Part shown: positions 49,472 through 58,689 of the stretch, in pieces
Layout of the letters: each line of letters opens with the position of its first letter
How positions within the stretch are numbered: the stretch's first letter is position 1
Assembly (NCBI RefSeq): GCF_020215705.1
Contig: NZ_JAIWNB010000003.1
Span: forward strand, 186,001-250,000
Source: Nonomuraea aurantiaca
GTDB lineage: Bacteria > Actinomycetota > Actinomycetes > Streptosporangiales > Streptosporangiaceae
Reading direction: 5' to 3'
Length of the DNA: 64,000 bases
The notes under the pieces: generated by a model
What the model saw: the letters and a program-made list of their open reading frames with translations, nothing else
Databases searched by the model: none
What the model was told of the DNA's origin: nothing
Position numbers and translations under genes: made by a program

Positions 49472-49864
49472 TGCAACACCACGTATCACGGCGACCACAC
49501 GGCCGGGAACGCGGCGTTCCCCGCCGAGGTGAGCCGGTGGCGCACCCCTGACGTGGTGTTCGACTCCTACGCCGAGATCGACCTGGGCGGGCGGCTGGTC
49601 CAGCTCCACCACTTCGGACCGGGCAACGGCCCCGGCGACACCGTCGTCTACGTCCCCGACACCCGCACCGCGTGGACCGGCAACTTCCTCTGCCACGCTG
49701 GCACCGCTCACATGCTGTTGCAGGGCGGACCCGAGCCCTACCTGGCCTCGCTGCGCCGGATGCGCGAGGCGCTGCCCGAGCTGGACACGATCGTCCCGGG
49801 TCACGGCCCGATGGGTGACGGGCCCGCGGCCATCGACGCGCTCGTCGGCTACCTGGAGGGCTGA
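49472..49864 (+). pseudogene. 5'-truncated metallo-beta-lactamase-fold hydrolase
   Basis: The remaining 130 residues begin NTTYHGDHTAGN, the metal motif (usually NTHxHxDHxGGN), with the first His changed to Thr. They go on to VPDTRTAWTGNFLCHAG and TIVPGHGPMG, the later metal-binding segments. The N-terminal third is missing and no start with RBS precedes it, though a GTG at 49529 is in frame. It abuts a truncated TetR gene on the other strand, consistent with one deletion. Confidence 0.75.
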
Positions 49865-49898
49865 ACATCCTGGCCACCTACCGCCTCTATGAGGGTCG

Positions 49899-50087
49899 CT
49901 AGCCCTTCTCGCGGTCCTGGTCGCTCCAGATGAGCAGGGCGACGCCGGCTGCCGCGATCGCGAGATAGACGGGGGTCGGGATGTCGAACCACCTGCGCAG
50001 CAGGCCCCATTCGGTGTCGAAGAAGACCCGCGCCACGAATCCCCCCAACCCCTGGATGACCACGACAACTCCCAGAAATCCCCTCAT
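49899..50087 (-). CDS. Small membrane protein
   Basis: The 62-residue protein begins MRGFLGVVVVIQGLGGFVAR and ends in a second hydrophobic segment (YLAIAAAGVALLIW) and a charged tail, SDQDREKG. Two membrane helices are predicted. It is not recognised as a named family. A GGTGGAGG sequence directly before the ATG is part of a 9-bp inverted repeat (50088-50096 with 50106-50114). Confidence 0.6.
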   Translation of the reverse strand: MRGFLGVVVVIQGLGGFVARVFFDTEWGLLRRWFDIPTPVYLAIAAAGVALLIWSDQDREKG

Positions 50088-50164
50088 GCCTCCACCCTGG
50101 CGAGTCGGTGGAGGCACGGGCATCGAACCTAGGGCTACCTCAGGGCCTACTAAAGTTCACGCCA

Positions 50165-51442
<1,278 letters not shown>

Positions 51443-51686
51443 GGAAGGGAGTCCTCCTGTTGTCTACGCCCGGTAGCTGAGGCAGGCGCCATTGCCTGCC
51501 TTGTTTGGGCGTTCGTGTCACGATCATCCTAGAGCGCGGCGTTTATCGCTGCCTATGGTTTTCGGATTGCCGTATCTCAGGTGATCTGCTGTCATCAATT
51601 ACATGTGCTGAGCGGGATGCTGCAAACGCGCCACTCTGGCAGGCTTGCCCCGGCAAGTGTGCCGAACTGTCGAATCTGGGGGACTG

Positions 51687-53234
51687 ATGCCCGCACTGGT
51701 CGTCGGGCCCATGCTGCGTTACGTCGATTCTGCCAGCGCCTCGATCTGGGTGGAGATCGGCGAACCCGGCGTGGTCACCGTGGAGGCCGCGGGCCGGGCC
51801 TTCACCTCGTCCACGTTCACCGTCCACGGACACCACTACGCGATCGTCGATCTGCTCGGCCTGACCGAGAGTGTCGACTCGTACGTGGTCAAGATAGGGG
51901 AAGAGCAGGTGTGGCCGCTGGAAGGCTGGCAACCCAGCCGGATCAGGTTGTTCCCGGCGGAGGGGCCGAGCAGGGTGACCTTCGGCTCCTGCCGGACGAG
52001 CGTGCCCCACGACGGCACGTACGTCCTGACCCACGGCGAGGACGTGCTGCGCTCCTACGGCTCGCACCTCAAGGACGCCGGCCCCGAGGAGTGGCCGGAC
52101 CTGCTGCTGCTCCTCGGCGATCAGGTCTACGCCGACAACCCGTCGCCCGAGATGCTGAAGTTCATCGCCGAGCGCAGGGACAGCGAGCCGCAGAAGGAGA
52201 TCGCCGACTTCGAGGAGTACGCCGAGCTCTACCGCCAGGCGTGGACCGAGCCGGAGATCCGGTGGGCGCTCTCCACCGTGCCCACCGCGATGATCTTCGA
52301 CGACCACGACCTGCGCGACGACTGGAACACCTCCCAGACGTGGCGCGAGCAGATGGCCGCGACCTCCTGGTGGAAGCGCCGGGTGATCGCCGGGCTCGGC
52401 GCCTACTGGGTCTACCAGCACCTCGGCAACCTGTCGCCGGCCGAGCGGGCGGACGACGCGCTGCTGGCGAGCCTGCTGAAGGGCGAGGGCGGCGACGCGC
52501 TCGACGCCTTCGCCGAGCGGGCCGACGCCGACCCGAGCAGCAACCGGTGGAGCTACTCCCGCGAGCTCGGCGACACCCGCCTGATCATGGTCGACACCCG
52601 GTGCGCCAGGCAGCTCACCCCGGGCGACCGGCGAATGCTCGACCCGGTCGAGTGGGCCTGGCTGCGGGAGGAGGTCGCCAAGCCGGCCGAGCGGCTGGTC
52701 ATCGGCTCGTCGATCCCGTTCCTGCTGCCCGAGGGCGTGCACTTCGTCCAGAACTGGAACGAGGCGCTCTGCGACGGCAAGTGGGGCCGCTTAGTCGCGC
52801 GGCTCTCGGAGCGGGTCCGGCAGGCGATCGACCTGGAGCACTGGGCGGCCTTCCGCCGCTCGTTCGAGGACCTGGCCCGGCTGCTGGTCGAGGTCGACAA
52901 GCCGGTGCTGGTCCTGTCCGGCGACGTGCACTACTCCTACCTGGCCAAGGTCAACGGCCGGCCGATCTACCAGGTCGTCTGCTCGCCGATCCGCAACCCG
53001 CTCAGCCCGGTGCTGCGCTGGGCCAACGTGTTCAGCCAGTTCGGCCTGGCCACGCTGGTCGGCGGGCTGCTGGCGCGGCTAGCCCGCATCCCGCGCCCGC
53101 CGTTCCGCTGGGAGGTCGTCGCCGGGCCGTGGTTCCAGAACGCCGTGGCCACGCTGACCCTGCCCGGCGAACTGGACTGGTACGAATCATCCGGGGACAC
53201 GGTCAAGCACATCGATTCTGTACGGATTCCATGA
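51687..53234 (+). CDS. PhoD-type alkaline phosphatase family protein
   Basis: The 515-residue metallophosphoesterase starts at ATG 51687 behind GGGGGA. It has FGSCRTSVPHD, LLLLLGDQVYADNP, MIFDDHDLRDDWN and VLSGDVHYSY, the metal-binding blocks of PhoD-like enzymes. There is no Tat or Sec signal at the start, unlike secreted PhoD, so this member is probably cytoplasmic. The substrate may be a phosphodiester. It ends 21 bp before the methyltransferase gene. Confidence 0.9.
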   Translation: MPALVVGPMLRYVDSASASIWVEIGEPGVVTVEAAGRAFTSSTFTVHGHHYAIVDLLGLTESVDSYVVKIGEEQVWPLEGWQPSRIRLFPAEGPSRVTFGSCRTSVPHDGTYVLTHGEDVLRSYGSHLKDAGPEEWPDLLLLLGDQVYADNPSPEMLKFIAERRDSEPQKEIADFEEYAELYRQAWTEPEIRWALSTVPTAMIFDDHDLRDDWNTSQTWREQMAATSWWKRRVIAGLGAYWVYQHLGNLSPAERADDALLASLLKGEGGDALDAFAERADADPSSNRWSYSRELGDTRLIMVDTRCARQLTPGDRRMLDPVEWAWLREEVAKPAERLVIGSSIPFLLPEGVHFVQNWNEALCDGKWGRLVARLSERVRQAIDLEHWAAFRRSFEDLARLLVEVDKPVLVLSGDVHYSYLAKVNGRPIYQVVCSPIRNPLSPVLRWANVFSQFGLATLVGGLLARLARIPRPPFRWEVVAGPWFQNAVATLTLPGELDWYESSGDTVKHIDSVRIP

Positions 53235-53255
53235 AAACGGTTATCATTGGCTTTT

Positions 53256-53987
53256 GTGTGCCATGACCAGTACTCCGTCGCCGTGCCCTTCTACGACCTG
53301 TGGCACGAGGACGGGCACGTCCCGGAGATACGCAGGCTCCTCCCGCCGCTGCTCAGCGGCATCGGCCGGAGCATCATGGAGATCGGGGCCGGCACCGGCC
53401 TGATCACCGAGCTGATCGCGTGGGAGACGCCGGCGGAGATCTATGCCGTCGAACCGTCGCTCGGCATGCGCTCGGTCCTGGTCTCCCGCCTGGCCGAGCG
53501 CGCCGACCTGCTGTCCCGCGTGACCGTCCTGCCGTGCGGCGCGCTCGACGTGGAGGTCGACGAGCCGGTCGAGGCCATCGTGATGATCTCGGTCCTGCAG
53601 GGCTTCGACGCCGCCGAGCGGGAGCGGCTCTGGGAGGTCCTGGCCAGGCAGCTCGAACCCGGCGGGCTGCTGGTGTTCAACCACCGCGAACCACCTCCTT
53701 CCGTACCGGGCGAGCTCGAGCGCATGGGGTCGTACCAGGTCGGCAGGCACACGTACGAGGTCTGGGGACAGGTGCTTGAGGCGGCGGGCGAGACCGTCAG
53801 GTGGCGCTTCCTCTACCAGATCAGGCAGCGCGGGGTGCTGATCAGCGAGGACGAGGTGGTGAGCGTCAGCCACCGGCCCGGCAGGGAGCGGCTGGACGCC
53901 GAGCTCGACGCGGCCGGCTTCACGGCCCAGCGGGCCTCGGAGGGCCTCCTGGCGTGGCGCCTCAATGGCGGATCGGCGTGGAAATAG
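53256..53987 (+). CDS. SAM-dependent methyltransferase
   Basis: The 243-residue class I methyltransferase has motif I IMEIGAGTGLITEL, followed by YAVEPSLGMR (motif II acid), an LPCGALD segment, and LEPGGLLVFNHRE. The start is uncertain: GTG 53256 lies nine bases after TATCAT, so a leaderless message is possible, and a TTG at 53247 would add three residues. The acceptor is unknown. It follows the phosphatase gene closely but may have its own promoter. Confidence 0.85.
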   Translation: MCHDQYSVAVPFYDLWHEDGHVPEIRRLLPPLLSGIGRSIMEIGAGTGLITELIAWETPAEIYAVEPSLGMRSVLVSRLAERADLLSRVTVLPCGALDVEVDEPVEAIVMISVLQGFDAAERERLWEVLARQLEPGGLLVFNHREPPPSVPGELERMGSYQVGRHTYEVWGQVLEAAGETVRWRFLYQIRQRGVLISEDEVVSVSHRPGRERLDAELDAAGFTAQRASEGLLAWRLNGGSAWK

Positions 53988-54040
53988 CGTGAAATAGGTG
54001 GAACCGAGGTCCCGCGTGCGGTCAACAACAGGGTGACCGC

Positions 54041-54652
54041 ATGAGAGAGGACCGGCACGTGGTGGGTGTTCAGGAGAAACCTGAAACGCTGGACGACTCG
54101 GCGCTGATCGCGCAGTCGGTGATTGATCCGGAACGTTTCGCGGTGCTGTTCGACCGGCATGCCGACGAGATCCACCGGTACGCGGCCAGGCGGCTCGGTG
54201 CCGAGCCGGCCGAGGACGTGACGGGCGAGGTGTTCCTGGTCGCCTTCCGCGTCCGGGCGCGCTATGACCGCACGTGGCCGGACGCCAGGCCGTGGCTGTA
54301 CGGCATCGCCACCAAGGTCGTCGCCCAACATCGCAGGGCGGAGCGGCGACGCATTCACGCGATGTCGAAGGTGGGCGCGGAACGGCCGGGCTCGTTCGAC
54401 GACCGCAGCGCGGACCGGGTCACCGCCGAGCAGCTCCAGCCCAGGCTGGCGCGGGCGCTGACCAGGCTCAGCGCGGCGGAGCGCGACCTGCTGCTGCTGG
54501 TGGCGTGGGCGGACCTGACGTACGAGGACGCGGCGCTCGCGCTGGGCGTGCCGGTGGGCACGGTCCGGTCCAGGCTGCACCGGCTCCGCGTCAAGGTACG
54601 CAGGGCTCTCGGCGGCATCGACCCCTTCGCAGAGGAGCCCCAGCATGGATGA
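54041..54652 (+). CDS. ECF RNA polymerase sigma factor
   Basis: The 203-residue sigma factor has region 2 (FDRHADEIHRYAARRLG, then DARPWLYGIATKVV) and region 4 (LSAAERDLLLLVAWADLTYE, GVPVGTVRSRLHRLR). It starts at ATG 54041 behind GGGTGA. It overlaps the next gene by 8 bp; that gene codes for a CU044_5270 family membrane protein, the usual partner in this group and presumably its anti-sigma regulator. The repeated pair is common in Streptosporangiales. The signal is unknown. Confidence 0.93.
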   Translation: MREDRHVVGVQEKPETLDDSALIAQSVIDPERFAVLFDRHADEIHRYAARRLGAEPAEDVTGEVFLVAFRVRARYDRTWPDARPWLYGIATKVVAQHRRAERRRIHAMSKVGAERPGSFDDRSADRVTAEQLQPRLARALTRLSAAERDLLLLVAWADLTYEDAALALGVPVGTVRSRLHRLRVKVRRALGGIDPFAEEPQHG

Positions 54653-55859
54653 CGAGATCCGGACGTTCGCGGACGGAAGGCCGGCCGCTCCGCCGTATCC
54701 GGCGGAGGCCCGCGCGAAGGCGCGTGACCGGTTGCTGCGCGAGGCCCGCGAGGGGCGCGGGTTCCGCTTTCCGAAGCTGGGCTGGCAGGCTGCGGCCGCG
54801 TTCGGGGTGACGGTCGCTCTTGTCGGGGGCGTGGCCGTGGCCCTGTCGGCGCAACAGCCGAAGCTGGGAGTGGCCACGTCGGCCGCCCAGTCGGCCGCCA
54901 CCCAGTCGGCGGCCGTGTTGGACGGTGACCTGCGGCCCAAGCCAGGGCAGTTCATCATGGTCGCGTCCGACACGATGTACAGCTCGTTCTCGCAGGCCAA
55001 CGGCAAGATGACCCGCTATCTCTACCGGACGCACCGCGAGATCTGGCAGTCGGCCGATGCCAGCGCGGACGGCCTGCTGCTCATCGCGGGGCTCGCCCCC
55101 AAGCCGTGGCCGGGCGAGCCGCTGCCCAAGGAGGCACAGAAGTGGAAGGGGGAGAGCTGGATGCAACTCGCCTCCTGCCCGGCCCGGCTCGCGGCCTTCC
55201 GGACCGACCACGCCTATCTGAGCACGCTGCCGCCCGACCCGGCCTTGATGCGGTCCTTCCTCTACAAGCGGCAGCCCGGTGGCAAGGGGGAGGCCGACCG
55301 GGCGGCGTTCGTCGCGGCGGGCGACCTGGTCAGGGAGACCTACATGCCCAAGGCGCAGCGTGACGCGCTGTTCGAGGCGGCCAAGGAGATCCCGGGGGTA
55401 CAGGTGGCCGACGGGGTCGAGGACTCCGCCGGGCGCCAGGGCGTGGCGCTGGGCAGGGAGTCGCAGGGGATCCTGGAGCAGCTGATCTTCGATCGGGACA
55501 CGCACATGCTGCTGGGGGAGCGGCACACGGTCGTAGACGCCAAGGCCGCCGGCGCGCCGGTGGACAGCGTGCTCGCCTTGACGGCCCAGCTGAAGGTGAG
55601 TGTCGTGGACCGGCTGCCGGAGCACGCGCCCAAGGTGGAGCGGGACGACTCCTGCACGCCTCAGCCCGGCGCGACGACGGATTCCACCGAACAGCCGACC
55701 GCCCTGCCCACCGACGAGGCGACTGACCTGCTGAGCGACGGGCCGTCTGACGTGCCGAGCGACGGGCCGTCTGACGTGCCGAGCGACGGGTCGATCTACA
55801 AGCCGACCGACGGGCCGACCGATGAGCCGCCGGCCCCCGTTCCTACGAAGACCGGCTGA
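54645..55859 (+). CDS. CU044_5270 family protein, putative anti-sigma partner
   Basis: The 404-residue protein has a cytoplasmic N-terminus of about 47 residues, one membrane helix at 48-69 (WQAAAAFGVTVALVGGVAVA) and a large outer domain (PKPGQFIMVAS, TRYLYRTHREIWQS, GRQGVALGRES). These are features of the CU044_5270 family, always found behind an ECF sigma gene. The last about 60 residues are low-complexity Asp/Pro/Ser/Thr, with DGPSDVPS repeated (a 24-bp tandem DNA repeat near 55735-55790). Overlap with the sigma gene suggests translational coupling. Confidence 0.85.
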   Translation: MDDEIRTFADGRPAAPPYPAEARAKARDRLLREAREGRGFRFPKLGWQAAAAFGVTVALVGGVAVALSAQQPKLGVATSAAQSAATQSAAVLDGDLRPKPGQFIMVASDTMYSSFSQANGKMTRYLYRTHREIWQSADASADGLLLIAGLAPKPWPGEPLPKEAQKWKGESWMQLASCPARLAAFRTDHAYLSTLPPDPALMRSFLYKRQPGGKGEADRAAFVAAGDLVRETYMPKAQRDALFEAAKEIPGVQVADGVEDSAGRQGVALGRESQGILEQLIFDRDTHMLLGERHTVVDAKAAGAPVDSVLALTAQLKVSVVDRLPEHAPKVERDDSCTPQPGATTDSTEQPTALPTDEATDLLSDGPSDVPSDGPSDVPSDGSIYKPTDGPTDEPPAPVPTKTG

Positions 55860-55863
55860 TCCA

Positions 55864-55902
55864 GTACGGCCCGCGCCCCGGAGGTGGATGCGCGGGCCGT
55901 AC
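55864..55902. terminator. Bidirectional terminator hairpin
   Basis: GTACGGCCCGCGC (55864-55876) and its complement (55890-55902) form a perfect 13-bp stem with a 13-base loop, in the 62-bp gap between the convergent CU044_5270 and ornithine aminotransferase genes. A CTGTTTCC run follows on the plus strand. Confidence 0.75.
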
Positions 55903-55921
55903 CTGTTTCCGGATGTGGTCT

Positions 55922-57136
55922 CTAGCTCTGGCGGAAGGAGGCCAGGGCGTCGGCGAGCTGGTCGACCGCCCAGACCAGGTCCTCCTCCGAGATCACGATC
56001 GGTGGCGCCAGCCGGATCGTGGAGCCGTGCGTGTCCTTGGCCAGCACGCCGCGCGCCATCAGCGCCTTGGACAGCTCGCGCCCACTGGCCAGCGACGGGT
56101 CGATGTCGACGCCCGCCCACAGGCCGCGCCCCCGCACCGTCACCACGCCGTGGCCGATCAGCTCGCGCAGCCGCGCGTGCAGCACCTCGCCGAGCTCGGC
56201 CGCCCTGGCCTGGAACTCGCCGGTGTTGAGGATCTCGATCACCGCGTTGCCGACCGCGCAGGCCAGCGGGTTGCCGCCGAACGTGGAGCCGTGCTGGCCC
56301 GGCTTGATCACGCCGAGGATGTCCTTGTTCGCGGCGATCGCCGAGACCGGTACGACGCCGCCGCCGAGGGCCTTGCCCAGGACGTACATGTCGGGCACGA
56401 CGCCCTCGTGGTCACAGGCGAACGTCTTGCCGGTGCGCCCGAGACCCGACTGGATCTCGTCGGCGATCATCAGGATCCCCTCGGCGGTGCACAGCTCCCG
56501 CACCTGCGTGAGGTAGCCGTCCGGCGGCACCAGCACCCCGGCCTCACCCTGGATGGGCTCGAACAGCACCGCCACCGTGTCGGCGTCGACGGCCTCCCTG
56601 ATCGCCTCGACCGAGCCGTACTTCACGATCCGGAAGCCCGGGGTGTAGGGACCGAAGTTGTCGCGGGCGTCGGGGTCGGTGGAGAAACTGACGATCGTGG
56701 TCGTGCGGCCGTGGAAGTTGTCCTCCATCACGATGATGTTGGCCTGCTCCGGCCGGACGCCCTTGACCTCGTAGCCCCACTTGCGGGCGACCTTGACGGC
56801 GGTCTCGACGGCCTCGGCGCCGGTGTTCATCGGCAGGATCATGTCCTTGCCGGTGAGGTCGCCGAGCCCGGCGCAGAACGTGGCGAACTGGTCGTGGTAG
56901 AACGCCCGGCTGGTCAGCGTCAGGTTCTTGAGCTGCTCCTGAGCCGCCCCGATGATCTTCGGATTGCTGTGCCCGAAGTTGAGCGAGGAGTAGCCGGACA
57001 GGCAGTCCAGATAGCGCTTGCCCTCGACGTCGGTCACCCACGCCCCGTGTGCCTCGTGGATGACCACGGGCAGCGGGTGGTAGTTGTGCGCGCTACGGCG
57101 CTCGCTCACGTCGATCAGCTCTTGGGTGGTGCTCAT
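55922..57136 (-). CDS. rocD: Ornithine--oxo-acid aminotransferase
   Basis: The 404-residue PLP enzyme transfers the delta-amino group of ornithine to 2-oxoglutarate, giving glutamate semialdehyde. It has NYHPLPVVIHEAHGAWVTDV at the start, GAEAVETAVKVARKWGY, and LGKALGGGVVPVSAI with the PLP-binding Lys; IADEIQSGLGRTG carries the PLP Asp. Length and motifs match RocD. It starts one base after an arginine-hydrolase-like gene, in an operon behind an Lrp regulator, so the set should convert arginine to ornithine and then to glutamate. Confidence 0.95.
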   Translation of the reverse strand: MSTTQELIDVSERRSAHNYHPLPVVIHEAHGAWVTDVEGKRYLDCLSGYSSLNFGHSNPKIIGAAQEQLKNLTLTSRAFYHDQFATFCAGLGDLTGKDMILPMNTGAEAVETAVKVARKWGYEVKGVRPEQANIIVMEDNFHGRTTTIVSFSTDPDARDNFGPYTPGFRIVKYGSVEAIREAVDADTVAVLFEPIQGEAGVLVPPDGYLTQVRELCTAEGILMIADEIQSGLGRTGKTFACDHEGVVPDMYVLGKALGGGVVPVSAIAANKDILGVIKPGQHGSTFGGNPLACAVGNAVIEILNTGEFQARAAELGEVLHARLRELIGHGVVTVRGRGLWAGVDIDPSLASGRELSKALMARGVLAKDTHGSTIRLAPPIVISEEDLVWAVDQLADALASFRQS

Positions 57137-57137
57137 C

Positions 57138-57935
57138 TCAGTTCTCCCCCCGGATCTCCAGTGTGCAGCACTTCGGGCCGCCGCCTGCCTTGCGCAGCTC
57201 CGACAGGTCGACGGGGATCGGCTCGTAGCCGCGCCGCTTGAGCTCCAGCTGGAGGTCGCCCGCCTCGGCGTTGATCACCACGTGGGTGCCGTCGCTGACC
57301 GCGTTCAACCCGAGGACCTCGGCGTCGGTGTCGGTCGCGAGCACCGCGTCCGGGAACAGCCGGGCCAGCACCGCGCGGCTGCCCTCGGAGAAGGCGGCGG
57401 GGTAGTAGGCGACGTTGCGGCCGTCGATCGGGAACAGCGCCGTGTCGAGGTGGTAGAAACGCGGGTCCACCAGCGTCAGCGAGATCACCGGCCGGCCGGT
57501 GAACTCCTGCGCCTCCTGGTGGGCCGCCAGGTTCGTACGGAAGCCGGTGCCGGCCAGGATGACGTCGTCGAGCGTGAGGAAGTCGCCCTCGCCCTCGTTG
57601 ACGTGGACCGGCTCCTTGACCGGGAAGCCGTTCTCGGCGAACCAGCGCAGGTAGGCCGGACCTTCGGCGGCCCGCTCCGGGAAGGCGAACCTGGCGCCGT
57701 AGACGCGCCCGCCGACGACCAGGGCGCCGTTCGCGGCGAACACCATGTCCGGCAGCCCCTCGACGGGATCGATGAGGCTGACCTGGTGCCCGAGGCTCTC
57801 GTAAGCCGATTTGAGGCCCTCCCACTGCCGGATCGCGAGATCGCGGTCGGTGTCGGCCTCGGGATGCATCCACGGGTTGATCGCGTACTCGACCGTGAAG
57901 TATTCCGGGCGGCACATGAGGAAGTGCTTGGGCAT
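57138..57935 (-). CDS. Guanidino-modifying hydrolase (DdaH/arginine dihydrolase-like)
   Basis: The 265-residue protein has MCRPEYFTVEYAINPWM at the start, DMVFAANGALVV, NEGEGDFL, PRFYHLDTALFPI (catalytic His) and KAGGGPKCCTLEIRG with the Cys nucleophile near the end. It belongs to the DDAH/arginine deiminase fold. Because rocD begins one base downstream and needs ornithine, hydrolysis of arginine to ornithine (as by ArgZ-type dihydrolases) is a better guess than citrulline formation; it is an inference from context. Its name in databases is usually dimethylargininase. Confidence 0.82.
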   Translation of the reverse strand: MPKHFLMCRPEYFTVEYAINPWMHPEADTDRDLAIRQWEGLKSAYESLGHQVSLIDPVEGLPDMVFAANGALVVGGRVYGARFAFPERAAEGPAYLRWFAENGFPVKEPVHVNEGEGDFLTLDDVILAGTGFRTNLAAHQEAQEFTGRPVISLTLVDPRFYHLDTALFPIDGRNVAYYPAAFSEGSRAVLARLFPDAVLATDTDAEVLGLNAVSDGTHVVINAEAGDLQLELKRRGYEPIPVDLSELRKAGGGPKCCTLEIRGEN

Positions 57936-58055
57936 GCAGGTCTCCGTCGGGGTCGTCGGGAAATGTCCCCGGAGGGGACGAAGACAGCCTAGAAATTTAT
58001 GTTTGCGCAGGCCAAGGGGTTGACATTGCGTGTACGCGCGGGTCTGTTGCGAGTC

Positions 58056-58598
58056 TCAACCACCGACCTGCGTTCTGTTGCGCTCATCCGGTACAGAACC
58101 CCCGAATGGGTCCGACTCCGGCAGGGCGCCGCTGGTGGGAGTGACCTCGGGGATGGCTCCCGGCGGCAGGTCGACGAGCCGCGACAGCACGATCGAGCTC
58201 TTGGTCCGCACCACGAACGCCTCGGCTGCCAGCCGCTCGATCACCCGCTCGACGTGCCGCACGTCCGTGGCCCGGATGTGCACGAGCGCGTCGGCCTCCC
58301 CGGTGATCGTGGCCGCCGCGACAACCTCCGGGCACTTGGCCACGGCCAGCGCGATGTCGGACGGCTTGGTCTTGCCCTGGCAGAACAGCTCGACGTACGC
58401 CTCGGTGGTCCAGCCGAGCGCCTGCGGCGCCACCCTGGCGCTGAACCCGGTGATCGCCCCGGCATCGCGCAGCCGGTCGACCCGGCGCTTCACGGCCGAC
58501 GCGCTCAGGGCGACCCGCTGCCCGATCTCCGCATAGGTCTGGCGGGCGTCGTCGACGAGCGCCGCGATGATGTCACGATCCAGCCGGTCCAGTTCCAC
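58056..58598 (-). CDS. Lrp/AsnC-family transcriptional regulator
   Basis: The 180-residue protein has an N-terminal HTH (LDRDIIAALVDDARQTYAEI, then GQRVALSASAVKRRVDRLRD) and a RAM effector domain (GEADALVHIRATDVRHVERV). It lies upstream of and in the same direction as the arginine-hydrolase/rocD operon across 120 bp. Lrp-type regulators of arginine catabolism bind such upstream gaps; AAATTTATGTTTG near 57990-58005 is AT-rich and could be a site. The last about 25 residues are an unusual acidic/Pro-rich extension. It starts at GTG 58598, divergent from the glucosidase fusion. Confidence 0.9.
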   Translation of the reverse strand: MELDRLDRDIIAALVDDARQTYAEIGQRVALSASAVKRRVDRLRDAGAITGFSARVAPQALGWTTEAYVELFCQGKTKPSDIALAVAKCPEVVAAATITGEADALVHIRATDVRHVERVIERLAAEAFVVRTKSSIVLSRLVDLPPGAIPEVTPTSGALPESDPFGGSVPDERNRTQVGG

Positions 58599-58689
58599 GC
58601 GCCCTGTATACAGCCTGGCCCGGCTGGCGCGCGACGAGCGCGCCGGGGGAGACTGGGCGCTCGATCTTTCACCGGAGGATGCTGGACAA

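Noticed and set aside
49472..49877. Minus-strand frame making the TetR remnant look like an intact 219-residue protein
   Set aside because: The added N-terminal part is Arg/Pro-rich antisense of the metallo-beta-lactamase remnant and has no HTH.
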